From Paracoccus albicereus (GTDB lineage Bacteria > Pseudomonadota > Alphaproteobacteria > Rhodobacterales > Rhodobacteraceae), in the NCBI RefSeq assembly GCF_024359525.1, contig NZ_JAKZEU010000006.1:116661-180660 (forward strand): a DNA stretch of 64,000 bases. The letters are read 5' to 3'. Shown here piece by piece: positions 47,553-56,066 of this stretch; position 1 is the first letter of the stretch; each line of letters starts with the position of its first letter. The translations under genes were made by a program, and so were the position numbers. The notes below the pieces were generated by a model. It did not search any database. It worked only from the letters and a program-made list of their open reading frames with translations, and was not told the DNA's origin.

Positions 47553-48923
47553 ATGCTGACCAACGACGAACTCGCCAAATGGGACCGCGAGAGCTTCTTT
47601 CACCCCTCGACCCACCTGGGTCAATTCGCGCGCGGCGAAGCGCCGCAGCGGATCGTGACCGGGGGTGAGGGCAGCTTCATCACCGACCGTGACGGCAACC
47701 GGCTGCTGGACGGCTTCGCGGGCCTCTATTGCGTCAATGTCGGCTATGGCCGAACCGAAATCGCTGATGCGATCGCGAAACAGGCTCATGAGCTTGCCTA
47801 TTACCACGCCTATGCGGGTCATGGATCGGAAGCGAACATCACGCTGGCCAAGATGGTCATGGACCGGGCGCCGAAGGGCATGGCACGGGTCTATTTCGGG
47901 CTGGGCGGCTCGGATGCGAACGAGACCAACATCAAGCTGGTCTGGTACTACAACAACATCCTCGGCCGGCCCGAGAAGAAGAAGATCATCAGCCGCTGGC
48001 GTGGATACCACGGCTCGGGCCTGATGACCGGCAGCCTGACCGGGCTGGAGCTGTTTCACAAGAAGTTCGACCTGCCCTTGGCGCAGGTGATCCATACCGA
48101 GGCGCCCTATTACTTCCGTCGCCCCGAGGATGGGATGAGCGAGGAAGATTTCTCGACCTATTGCGCCCAGAAGCTGGATGCGCTGATCCAGGCCGAAGGG
48201 CCCGAGACGATCGCGGCCTTCATCGGCGAGCCGGTTCTGGGCACCGGGGGCATCGTTCCCCCGCCCGCAGGGTACTGGACCAAGATCCAGGCCGTGCTGG
48301 AGAAATACGACATCCTGCTGATCGCGGATGAGGTCGTCACCGGCTTCGGACGTCTGGGCACGATGTTCGGCAGCGATCACTATGGGATCACGCCGGACCT
48401 GATCACCTCGGCCAAGGGGCTGACCAGCGCCTATGCGCCGCTGTCGGCGAGCATCGTCGGCCAGAAGATGTGGGATGTGCTGACCGAAGGGACCGACGAG
48501 TACGGCGTCCTGGGTCATGGCTGGACCTATTCGGCGCATCCCATCGGTGCGGCTGCGGGGATTGCGAACCTGAAGCTGATCGACGATCTGGGCCTGGTGA
48601 AGAACGCGGGCGAGACCGGTGCCTACCTGAACCGCGCGATGCAGGACGCGGTGGGCAATCACGCCCATGTCGGCGAAGTGCGCGGCGAGGGGATGCTGTG
48701 CGCGGTCGAACTGGTCGCGGACCGGGACGAGCGTCGCTTCTTCGACGCATCGGAAGGCAAGGGCGCGAAGGTCGTCGCCGCGATGCTGAAGCGCGGCGTG
48801 ATCGCGCGCGCGATGCCGCAGGGCGATATCCTGGGCTTTGCGCCGCCGCTTTGCCTGTCGAAGGGCGAGGCCGACCAGATCGTCGCCGCCACGAAGGACG
48901 CGATCGAGGAAGTGCTGGGCTAA
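47553..48923 (+). CDS. doeD: Diaminobutyrate transaminase DoeD (class III aminotransferase)
   Basis: 456 aa, class III PLP aminotransferase that converts L-2,4-diaminobutyrate to aspartate-semialdehyde in ectoine degradation. The PLP lysine is about Lys288 in TSAKGLTSAYAPLSA; the aspartate that contacts the pyridine nitrogen is in LLIADEVVTGFGRLG. The ribosome binding site GAAAGGACCCC precedes ATG 47553. Homologues are annotated as aspartate aminotransferase family or Atf. It ends at a strong terminator shared with the convergent formate dehydrogenase operon. Confidence 0.92.
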   Translation: MLTNDELAKWDRESFFHPSTHLGQFARGEAPQRIVTGGEGSFITDRDGNRLLDGFAGLYCVNVGYGRTEIADAIAKQAHELAYYHAYAGHGSEANITLAKMVMDRAPKGMARVYFGLGGSDANETNIKLVWYYNNILGRPEKKKIISRWRGYHGSGLMTGSLTGLELFHKKFDLPLAQVIHTEAPYYFRRPEDGMSEEDFSTYCAQKLDALIQAEGPETIAAFIGEPVLGTGGIVPPPAGYWTKIQAVLEKYDILLIADEVVTGFGRLGTMFGSDHYGITPDLITSAKGLTSAYAPLSASIVGQKMWDVLTEGTDEYGVLGHGWTYSAHPIGAAAGIANLKLIDDLGLVKNAGETGAYLNRAMQDAVGNHAHVGEVRGEGMLCAVELVADRDERRFFDASEGKGAKVVAAMLKRGVIARAMPQGDILGFAPPLCLSKGEADQIVAATKDAIEEVLG

Positions 48924-48940
48924 GACGCCCGCTTAACAGA

Positions 48941-48977
48941 AAGCCCCGCGCAGTCGCCGCTGCGCGGGGCTTTTTCC
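48941..48977. terminator. Bidirectional intrinsic terminator
   Basis: AAGCCCCGCGCAG (48941-48953) and CTGCGCGGGGCTT (48960-48972) form a perfect 13-bp stem with a 6-nt loop, followed by a T tract on the plus strand (and an A-to-T run on minus, weaker). It separates doeD from the convergent fdsD. Confidence 0.92.
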
Positions 48978-48990
48978 TGCGCGGATCGGG

Positions 48991-49257
48991 TCAGCCGGTG
49001 GGGGTTTGGTCCGCGACGCGTTCGGATTCCTCGACCTCGGGGTCGGGCCGCTCGATGTGGTTCACCACCGCGTCGATCACCAGCGGGTCGAGCCCTTCGC
49101 CGCCATCGTGGACGTAGGCGATGAGCTGCGCCAGCATCCGCGGCTCCCAGAAATCGTGCAGATGGCCCGCGATGCTGGTCGCGGCGTCGATCTTGGGCTG
49201 CGTCTTGAAGAAGCTCGCGATCTGGTTGCACATGTGGATCATTTTCTCAGGCGACAT
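48991..49257 (-). CDS. fdsD: Formate dehydrogenase delta subunit FdsD
   Basis: 88 aa, small FdsD family protein. It begins KMIHMCNQIASFF and contains a conserved HLHDFWEPRM segment, both diagnostic. It is required for assembly/cofactor delivery in fds-type NAD-linked formate dehydrogenases, and in some structures binds to the diaphorase part (family knowledge). The start overlaps fdhD by 11 bp. Last gene of the fds operon. Confidence 0.93.
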   Translation of the reverse strand: MSPEKMIHMCNQIASFFKTQPKIDAATSIAGHLHDFWEPRMLAQLIAYVHDGGEGLDPLVIDAVVNHIERPDPEVEESERVADQTPTG

Positions 49258-50074
49258 CGGAAACCTTCGTCTGGATACGTTCAGGATGGGTGAAGATGGA
49301 AAAGCCGCCGTTGCGGGCTAGGGCTATCAGCGTGATGCCGGCATCCTCGGCCAGACGCAGGGCGTGCGCCGTGGGGGCCGAGACGGCGATGATCGCGGGG
49401 CAGCCCGCGATCGCGCATTTCTGGACCAGTTCGACCGACAGGCGGCTGGTCATCACGAAGGCGCCGGAGGCCGGGTCGATCCCCTGCCGCGACATCGCCC
49501 CGATCAGCTTGTCGAGCGCGTTGTGGCGGCCGACATCCTCTCGGGCCAGCACGATCCCCTGCCCCGGCACCAGAAACCCCGCCGCATGGGTGGCGCGGGT
49601 CTGGTTGTGCAGCGGCTGCAGATCGCGCAGCAGATCCGTCGCGCCCGCAACCTGATCGCGGCTGAGCCGAAGACCGTCATCCGCAACCTGCGGCAGCGGA
49701 CGGATCGCCTCGGCCAGAGAGTCGATCCCGCACAATCCGCAGCCGACCGGACCAGCCAGAAGCCGGCGCCGCGCGGCCAGCGCATCGCGCCGATCCTCGG
49801 ACAGCCAGAAGCGCGCCTCGATCCCCGCCGGATGGTCGGCGATCTCGAATTTCTCGATCTGGCATGGGTCGGTGATCACGCCTTCGGTGATGGCGAAGCC
49901 ACGGGCAAAATCCTCGATGTCAGCGGGGCTGGCCATCATCACGGCCAGCGTGCTGGCATCGAAAACCATCGCCACGGGCACCTCTTCGGGCAGCGCGTGA
50001 TGCACGTTCAAAGCATTCTCGCGCTGCACCGAGAGGGCGGCGCTGCTGACCGCTGGAGGGAAGCGGTCGGCCAT
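49247..50074 (-). CDS. fdhD: Sulfurtransferase FdhD (FdsC) for formate dehydrogenase
   Basis: 275 aa, FdhD/FdsC family. It transfers sulfur to the bis-MGD cofactor before insertion into FdsA. The conserved GCGLCG motif (about residues 110-115) carries the sulfur-relay cysteines, and the LAREDVGRHNALDKLIG segment is the family signature. It starts 4 bp after the fdsA stop (TAAGGCGATG). Length is normal. Confidence 0.94.
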   Translation of the reverse strand: MADRFPPAVSSAALSVQRENALNVHHALPEEVPVAMVFDASTLAVMMASPADIEDFARGFAITEGVITDPCQIEKFEIADHPAGIEARFWLSEDRRDALAARRRLLAGPVGCGLCGIDSLAEAIRPLPQVADDGLRLSRDQVAGATDLLRDLQPLHNQTRATHAAGFLVPGQGIVLAREDVGRHNALDKLIGAMSRQGIDPASGAFVMTSRLSVELVQKCAIAGCPAIIAVSAPTAHALRLAEDAGITLIALARNGGFSIFTHPERIQTKVSDVA

Positions 50075-50078
50075 CGCC

Positions 50079-53027
50079 TTATTCCGCCGCGGGCAGGATC
50101 CGCCGCGACATTTCGGCCTGGGCGTTGTACTCCTCCTGCCAGTCGGTCGGACCGTTGGACGGGCTGACCTGAACCGCCGTCACCTTGTATTCCGGGCAGT
50201 TCGTCGCCCAGTCCGAGAAGTCGGTGGTGATGACGTTGGCCTGCGTGACCGGGTGGTGGAAGGTGGTGTAGACCACGCCCGGGCTGACCCGATCGGTCAG
50301 CGTCGCGCGCAGCGTCGTCTCGCCCGCGCGGCTGGCCAGCTTGATCCAGTCGCCTTCGTTCACCCCGCGGCTTTCCGCGTCATGGGGGTGAATCTCCAGC
50401 ACGTCTTCCTGATGCCAGATCACATTGTCGGTCCGCCGGGTCTGCGCGCCCACGTTGTACTGCGACAGGATGCGCCCGGTCGTCAGCAGCAGCGGGAAGC
50501 GAGGGCCGGACTTTTCGTCCGTCGCGATGTATTCCGTCACCACGAAACGACCCTTGCCGCGCACGAAGCCGTCGACATGCATCAGGGGCGTGCCTTCGGG
50601 ATGTTCTTCGTTGCAGGGCCACTGGACCGAGCCGCGCTCTTCCAGCAATTCGTAGGTCACGTTCGCGAAGGACGGCGTGGTCGCCGCGATCTCGTCCATG
50701 ATCTGGCTGGGATGCGTGTAGGTCCAGTTGGCGCCCATCGCGTTGGCCAGCATCTGGGTGATTTCCCAATCCGCATAGCCGTTCTTGGGCTTCATCACCT
50801 CACGCACGCGGTTGATGCGGCGCTCGGCGTTGGTGAAGGTGCCGTCCTTTTCGAGGAAGCTCGACCCCGGCAGGAAGACATGCGCGTAGTTCGCGGTCTC
50901 GTTCAGGAACAGGTCGTGGACGATGACGCATTCCATCGCCGCAAGACCGGCCGCCACGTGATGCGTGTCCGGGTCGGACTGAAGAATGTCCTCGCCCTGG
51001 CAGTAAAGACCCTTGAACGTGCCCTCGACGGCCGCGTCCAGCATGTTCGGGATGCGCAGGCCCGGCTCGGGATCGATCGGAACGCCCCAGACTTCCTCGA
51101 ACATCGCACGGACGTCGGGATGCTTGACGTGGCGATAGCCGGGCAGTTCGTGCGGGAACGAACCCATGTCGCACGAACCCTGCACGTTGTTCTGGCCGCG
51201 CAGCGGGTTCACGCCGACGCCTCGCCGACCGATATTGCCGGTCAGCATGGCGAGGTTGGCGATCCCCATCACGGTGGTCGAACCCTGCGAGTGTTCGGTG
51301 ACGCCGAGGCCGTAATAGATCGCCCCGTTGCCGCCGGTCGCATAGGTCCGCGCCGCGGCGCGAAGCTCGGCCGAGGGAACGCCGGTCAGGCTTTCGGTCT
51401 GTTCCGGGCTGTGACGATCCTGCGAGATGAATTCCGCATATTCCTGGAATTCGTTCCAGTCGCAGCGCTCGCGGATGAAGGCCTCGTCGTAGAGCTTCTC
51501 GGTCACGATCACATGCGCCAGCGCCGAAACGACGGCGACGTTCGTGCCCGGACGCAACGGCAGGTGATGCTGTGCGCTGATATGCGCGGATTTCACCATG
51601 TCGATGCGGCGCGGATCGACGACGATCAGCTTTGCACCGGCCCGCAGACGCTTTTTCAGGCGGCTGGCGAAGACCGGGTGGCCGTCGGTCGGGTTGGCGC
51701 CGATGATCATCGCAACGTCAGTATGCTCGACGCTGTCGAAATCCTGCGTCCCGGCCGAGGTGCCGTAGGTCTGGCCCAGGCCGTAGCCGGTGGGCGAGTG
51801 GCAGACGCGGGCGCAGGTGTCGGTGTTGTTGTTGTGGAAGACGGCGCGTGTCAGCTTCTGGACGAGGTAGGTTTCCTCGTTCGTGCAGCGCGAAGAGGTG
51901 ATCACGCCGATCGACTTCTTGCCGTACTTCTCCTGCAGGCCGCGCATCCGCTTGGCGGCGAAGCCCAGAGCCTCTTCCCACGACACTTCGCGCCACGGCT
52001 CGTCGATCGTGTCGCGGATCATCGGGTTCAGGATGCGGTCGGTATGGTTCGCGTAGCCATAGGCAAAGCGACCCTTGACGCAACTATGACCGCGGTTGGC
52101 CTTGCCGTGCTTCCAGGGCGTCATGCGGACCAGTTCGTCGCCCTGCATTTCCGCTTTGAAGGAACAGCCGACGCCGCAATAGGCGCAGGTGGTGATGACC
52201 GACCGTTCCGGCGTGCCCATCGCCGCCACGGATTTTTCCTGAAGCGTCGCTGTCGGGCAGGCCTGCACGCAGGCGCCGCAGCTGACGCAATCCGAGGTCA
52301 GGAAGTTGTCGTCGGCAGCACCGGCCGAGACGCGGCTGTCGAAACCACGGCCTTCGATCGTCAGCGCGAAGGTGCCCTGCACCTCTTCGCAGGCCCGCAC
52401 GCAGCGCGAGCAGACGATGCACTTGCTGGGATCGTAGGTGAAATACGGGTTCGAATTGTCCTTGGGGATGAACAGCGGGTTGCCCAGATCGGCGGCGTCC
52501 GCGCCACGGGTGCCCCGCGCGCGGGCGTCGCCCTGCGCCAGCGTGCCGTTGTTCGCCGGATCGTAATGGTTCTCACCCGAGGTATAGCGCACTTCGCGCA
52601 GGCCGACGGCGCCGGCCTGGTCCTGCAATTCGCAATCGCCGTTGGCTGAGCAGGTCAGGCAGTCCAGCGGGTGATCGGAGATGTAGAGCTCCATCACGCC
52701 CTTGCGGATCTTGCGGATCTTGCTGGACTGGGTGTGGACGACCATGCCTTCCGTCACCGGCGTGGTGCAGGAAGCGGGGGTGCCGCGGCGCCCTTCGATT
52801 TCCACGACGCAAAGACGGCACGAACCGAAGGCTTCCATGTTGTCGCTGGCGCAGAGCTTGGGAACGTCGATCCCAAGCTCGGCCGAAGCGCGCATGACGC
52901 TGGTGCCTTCGGGCACGGTCACCGAAAAGCCGTCGATCGTCAGGGTGACAGGCGCACCGACGCGGGCGGGGGTGCCCATGTCACGGTCGTCCTGCAGGTC
53001 CATCGGGGGGATGATGAAGTCTTTCAT
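50079..53027 (-). CDS. fdsA: Formate dehydrogenase alpha subunit FdsA (bis-MGD, Fe-S)
   Basis: 982 aa, catalytic subunit of the cytoplasmic NAD+-dependent formate dehydrogenase (FdsABGD). Layout: N-terminal [2Fe-2S] domain (Cys59, 70, 73, 87), a His-Cys-type cluster (CLTCSANGDC), two [4Fe-4S] ferredoxin motifs (CIVCSRCVRAC and CVSCGACVQAC), then the molybdopterin domain with its own [4Fe-4S] (CAYCGVGC) and the Mo-ligating Cys in NTDTCARVCHS. The last Fe-S and Mo motifs match the R. capsulatus and Cupriavidus enzymes. ATG 53027 has AGGAGG upstream and overlaps the fdsB stop (ATGA). Confidence 0.96.
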   Translation of the reverse strand: MKDFIIPPMDLQDDRDMGTPARVGAPVTLTIDGFSVTVPEGTSVMRASAELGIDVPKLCASDNMEAFGSCRLCVVEIEGRRGTPASCTTPVTEGMVVHTQSSKIRKIRKGVMELYISDHPLDCLTCSANGDCELQDQAGAVGLREVRYTSGENHYDPANNGTLAQGDARARGTRGADAADLGNPLFIPKDNSNPYFTYDPSKCIVCSRCVRACEEVQGTFALTIEGRGFDSRVSAGAADDNFLTSDCVSCGACVQACPTATLQEKSVAAMGTPERSVITTCAYCGVGCSFKAEMQGDELVRMTPWKHGKANRGHSCVKGRFAYGYANHTDRILNPMIRDTIDEPWREVSWEEALGFAAKRMRGLQEKYGKKSIGVITSSRCTNEETYLVQKLTRAVFHNNNTDTCARVCHSPTGYGLGQTYGTSAGTQDFDSVEHTDVAMIIGANPTDGHPVFASRLKKRLRAGAKLIVVDPRRIDMVKSAHISAQHHLPLRPGTNVAVVSALAHVIVTEKLYDEAFIRERCDWNEFQEYAEFISQDRHSPEQTESLTGVPSAELRAAARTYATGGNGAIYYGLGVTEHSQGSTTVMGIANLAMLTGNIGRRGVGVNPLRGQNNVQGSCDMGSFPHELPGYRHVKHPDVRAMFEEVWGVPIDPEPGLRIPNMLDAAVEGTFKGLYCQGEDILQSDPDTHHVAAGLAAMECVIVHDLFLNETANYAHVFLPGSSFLEKDGTFTNAERRINRVREVMKPKNGYADWEITQMLANAMGANWTYTHPSQIMDEIAATTPSFANVTYELLEERGSVQWPCNEEHPEGTPLMHVDGFVRGKGRFVVTEYIATDEKSGPRFPLLLTTGRILSQYNVGAQTRRTDNVIWHQEDVLEIHPHDAESRGVNEGDWIKLASRAGETTLRATLTDRVSPGVVYTTFHHPVTQANVITTDFSDWATNCPEYKVTAVQVSPSNGPTDWQEEYNAQAEMSRRILPAAE

Positions 53028-54544
53028 TCCGCTGCCTCCTTTGCGGTGGCGAAGTCGTCGGGGAACTCGGTCACGGCCGACATCACAGGATAAGGGGTAA
53101 AGCCGCCAAGCGCGCAGAGCGAGCCGTCCTTCATCGTCTCGCACAGATCGGCGAGGATGACCTTGGCTGCCTCGTCGCCGCGCGCGATGCGGTCGATCGT
53201 CTCGACCCCGCGGGTGGCGCCGATCCGGCAGGGCGTGCATTTGCCGCAGGATTCGACGGCGCAGAATTCCATCGCGAAGCGCGCCATCTGCAGCATGTCG
53301 GCGGTGTCGTCGAACACGACCAGACCGGCATGGCCGATCAGGCCGCCCGCCTTGTCGAATTCCTCATAGCCGAGCGGCGTGTCGAATTTCGACAGCGGCA
53401 TATAGGCACCCAGCGGGCCGCCGACCTGAACCGCCTTGACCGGGCGGCCGCTGGCGGTGCCGCCGGCGATCTCGTTGACCAGTTCGCCCAGCGTCATGCC
53501 GAAAGCGGTTTCGAACAGACCGCCGCGGGCCACGTTGCCCGCGACCTGCAAGGTCGCCGTGCCGCGCGAACGGCCGATCCCGAAATCGGCATAGTTCTGG
53601 GCGCCGCGCTCCATGATGACCGGCACCGTTGCCAGCGATATCACGTTGTTGACCACCGTCGGCTTGCCCAGGAACCCTTCCAGCGCCGGCAGCGGGGGCT
53701 TGGCGCGAACGGTGCCGCGCTTGCCTTCGAGGCTGTTGAGCAGGCTGGTTTCCTCGCCGCAGACATAGGCACCCGCGCCGACGCGGACCCACATGTCGAA
53801 CGCCCGGCCCGATCCCATCACGCTGTCGCCCAGCACGCCTTCGCGGCGCGCGATATCCAGCGCCGCGTTCATCACGCGGATCGCATCGGGGTATTCGGAG
53901 CGCAGATAGACGTAGCCGCGCGTCGCACCGACGGCGAGACCGGCGATCGCCATGCCCTCGATCAGGCTGAACGGATCGCCTTCCATGATCATGCGGTCGG
54001 CGAAGGTGCCGCTGTCGCCTTCATCGGCGTTGCAGACGATGTATTTCTGCGGCGCGACGGCATCGTGGACGGTCTTCCACTTGATGCCGGTGGGGAAGCC
54101 CGCACCGCCGCGGCCGCGCAGGCCGCTGTCGGTGACTTCCCGCACGATCTCGCCGCCGGTCAGCGACGTCGCGCGGGTCAGGCCGACCAAGCCACCATGC
54201 GCACGATATTCATCCAGGTTCAGCGGCTCGATCACGCCGCAGCGGGCGAAGGTCAGCCGCGTCTGGCGCTTCATCCACTCGATCTCATCGACCGGGCCAA
54301 GCGCCTTGTCGCTGCTGTTGTCCAGAACCGCGGCGACATCGTCGGGCGAGACACCGCCAAAGCCATGGCGGACGCCATCGATCTCGACCTCGACCAGCGG
54401 CTCCAGCCAGGCCATCCCACGCGAGCCGATCCGCTTCAGCTCGATCTCGATGCCCTTGTCGGCGGCATGTTTGGTCAGCGCGGCGGCGACATCATCGGCA
54501 CCCACTGCGGTCGCGGCGCTGTCGGAGGAAATGTAAACCTTCAT
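53024..54544 (-). CDS. fdsB: Formate dehydrogenase beta subunit FdsB (FMN, NADH site)
   Basis: 506 aa, NuoF-like diaphorase subunit with an N-terminal thioredoxin-like ferredoxin extension (about residues 1-110). FMN/NAD-binding GLRGRGGAGFPTG is near residue 170, and the [4Fe-4S] motif ESCGKCTPCRIG is near 450. It passes electrons from FdsA to NAD+. ATG 54544 is the family start (MKVYISSDS) and overlaps the fdsG stop (ATGA). Confidence 0.96.
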   Translation of the reverse strand: MKVYISSDSAATAVGADDVAAALTKHAADKGIEIELKRIGSRGMAWLEPLVEVEIDGVRHGFGGVSPDDVAAVLDNSSDKALGPVDEIEWMKRQTRLTFARCGVIEPLNLDEYRAHGGLVGLTRATSLTGGEIVREVTDSGLRGRGGAGFPTGIKWKTVHDAVAPQKYIVCNADEGDSGTFADRMIMEGDPFSLIEGMAIAGLAVGATRGYVYLRSEYPDAIRVMNAALDIARREGVLGDSVMGSGRAFDMWVRVGAGAYVCGEETSLLNSLEGKRGTVRAKPPLPALEGFLGKPTVVNNVISLATVPVIMERGAQNYADFGIGRSRGTATLQVAGNVARGGLFETAFGMTLGELVNEIAGGTASGRPVKAVQVGGPLGAYMPLSKFDTPLGYEEFDKAGGLIGHAGLVVFDDTADMLQMARFAMEFCAVESCGKCTPCRIGATRGVETIDRIARGDEAAKVILADLCETMKDGSLCALGGFTPYPVMSAVTEFPDDFATAKEAAE

Positions 54545-55014
54545 GCGCCCGCCTCCGCCAGAATGGCATCGACACGGCTGCGATCCAGTCGGCCGTGGAC
54601 CTTTTTGTCCACCATCATCGCCGGTGCGCAGGCGCAGAGGCCCAGGCAATAGACCGGCTCGACCGTGACGGCGCCGTTCTTCGTGGTGCCGTGCCAGTCG
54701 ATGCCCAGCTTCGTAAGCGTCTCTTCGGCCAGGCTCGCCCCGCCCATCGACTGGCAGGCTTCGGCCCGGCAGATCTTGACGACGTGGCGGCCCGCCGGCG
54801 CCTTGCGGAAATCGTGGTAGAAGGTGATGACGCCATGCACTTCGGCGCGGGTCAGGTTCAGAGCTTCGGCCATCAGGCCGACCGAGTCCTCGGGAATGCA
54901 GCCGTAGGTGTCCTGCAGGCTGTGCAGAATCGGCAACAACGGCCCTTCCAGCCCAAGATGTTCTTCAATGATGGCGCGCATTTCGTCGATGGACGCCGGA
55001 TTGGCTGACTGCAT
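54541..55014 (-). CDS. fdsG: Formate dehydrogenase gamma subunit FdsG (2Fe-2S)
   Basis: 157 aa, NuoE-like thioredoxin-fold [2Fe-2S] protein. The four cysteines are visible in CRAEACQSMG (about residues 82-87) and CLGLCACAP (about 122-126). It pairs with FdsB. First structural gene of the fds operon, 89 bp downstream of the LysR regulator gene, with LysR-type operator elements in between. Confidence 0.95.
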   Translation of the reverse strand: MQSANPASIDEMRAIIEEHLGLEGPLLPILHSLQDTYGCIPEDSVGLMAEALNLTRAEVHGVITFYHDFRKAPAGRHVVKICRAEACQSMGGASLAEETLTKLGIDWHGTTKNGAVTVEPVYCLGLCACAPAMMVDKKVHGRLDRSRVDAILAEAGA

Positions 55015-55060
55015 ATGGCTGGCCCCCCTTCTATCTCCTCCCGGAACCTAACGTGCAATG

Positions 55061-55109
55061 ATATGAATTCAATATAGGCTTTCCGTTGGTCGATTGACAG
55101 TCTCTATCG
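55061..55109 (-). promoter_or_regulatory. LysR-type operator upstream of fdsG
   Basis: CGAT-N11-ATCG at 55091-55109 is a textbook T-N11-A LysR box; it overlaps the stop codon of the regulator gene. A second, imperfect ATAT-N7-ATAT element lies at 55061-55075, one to two turns closer to the promoter. A -10-like TATATT is found inside it on the minus strand. This pair fits a LysR recognition/activation site arrangement. Confidence 0.5.
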
Positions 55110-55994
55110 TTTCGCCGCCGAAAGCCGCCGCGCCTCGCGCAGCAATTCCTCAAGAACAGGGGTGTGCGGCTCACGATAGGGCGCCACCAGCCCGACCGTA
55201 TGTTCAGGGGTCTGGCCGGACAGCGGGATCAGCTTCAGCGCCTTCCCTTCGGCCAGAAAGCGGGCGATGTCCTCGGGCAGGACCGTCAGCCAGTCACCGC
55301 GGGCGATGGTCGCCAGAAGCACAACGGTCGAATTGGATTCGATCGTCGCCTCGGCCGTAACACCCAGGGATTCGAAATTGCGGTTGATGATCCGGCGGTT
55401 CTGCATGTCGGGGGTCAGCAGGCACAGCTTCTGCCCGTCCAGATCCTGCCAGCGCAGCGACTTCTTGGCGGCGAAGGGCGAGCTTGCGGAACACACGACC
55501 AGATAGCGTTCCTCGTAAAGCGGCTCGGTGCTGACGCGGCCCATCGGCTCGTTGTCGAGATACGAGATGCCGGCATCGACATCGAGATTGTCGAGCATCG
55601 ACAGGATCTCGACCGAGGTGCGCGACAGGATGGTGAAGCGCACGTTCGGATGCTTATCGGTGAAGATCGCGGCCAGTTCCGCCGCCCAAGTCAGCGCCGT
55701 CGGGATCGCCGCGATGCGCAGCCGCCCCGACAGGCCGTGACGCTTGAACCGCATCTCTTCCTTCAATTGCCGCGCGTCACCCGCGATCTTGCGCGCCCAG
55801 ACCAGCGCGGTCTGACCCTCGGGCGTCAGCCCGCCATAGCGCGAGCCGCGAAAGACCAGCTGCACGCCCAGCTGATCCTCGAGCTGCTTAAGGCCGGTGG
55901 ACAGCGTCGGCTGGGTGATCCCGAGGCTTTGCGCCGCACGACCGAAATGGCCCTCTTTCGCGACGGCGATGAACATTTCCAGCTTGTCGAGCAT
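55104..55994 (-). CDS. LysR-family activator of formate dehydrogenase (FdsR type)
   Basis: 296 aa. An N-terminal winged helix-turn-helix (MLDKLEMFIAVAKEGHFGRAAQSLGITQPTLS pattern, residues 1-32) and a C-terminal effector domain with CSASSPFAAKK and LTPDMQNRRIINR. The adjacent co-directional gene order is that of fdsR-fdsGBACD in Cupriavidus and relatives, where FdsR responds to formate (family knowledge). The fds promoter lies between this gene and fdsG. Confidence 0.87.
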   Translation of the reverse strand: MLDKLEMFIAVAKEGHFGRAAQSLGITQPTLSTGLKQLEDQLGVQLVFRGSRYGGLTPEGQTALVWARKIAGDARQLKEEMRFKRHGLSGRLRIAAIPTALTWAAELAAIFTDKHPNVRFTILSRTSVEILSMLDNLDVDAGISYLDNEPMGRVSTEPLYEERYLVVCSASSPFAAKKSLRWQDLDGQKLCLLTPDMQNRRIINRNFESLGVTAEATIESNSTVVLLATIARGDWLTVLPEDIARFLAEGKALKLIPLSGQTPEHTVGLVAPYREPHTPVLEELLREARRLSAAKR

Positions 55995-56066
55995 GATTGA
56001 TGAGGCCGATCGGATCAGGGGGTGACGATCGCGGCAGACTATCGCAGCGCGCGGGGAAGCGGAACC

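Noticed and set aside
50253..52649. 798-codon plus-strand frame opposite fdsA
   Set aside because: Antisense shadow of fdsA; low-complexity Arg/His/Val-rich product.
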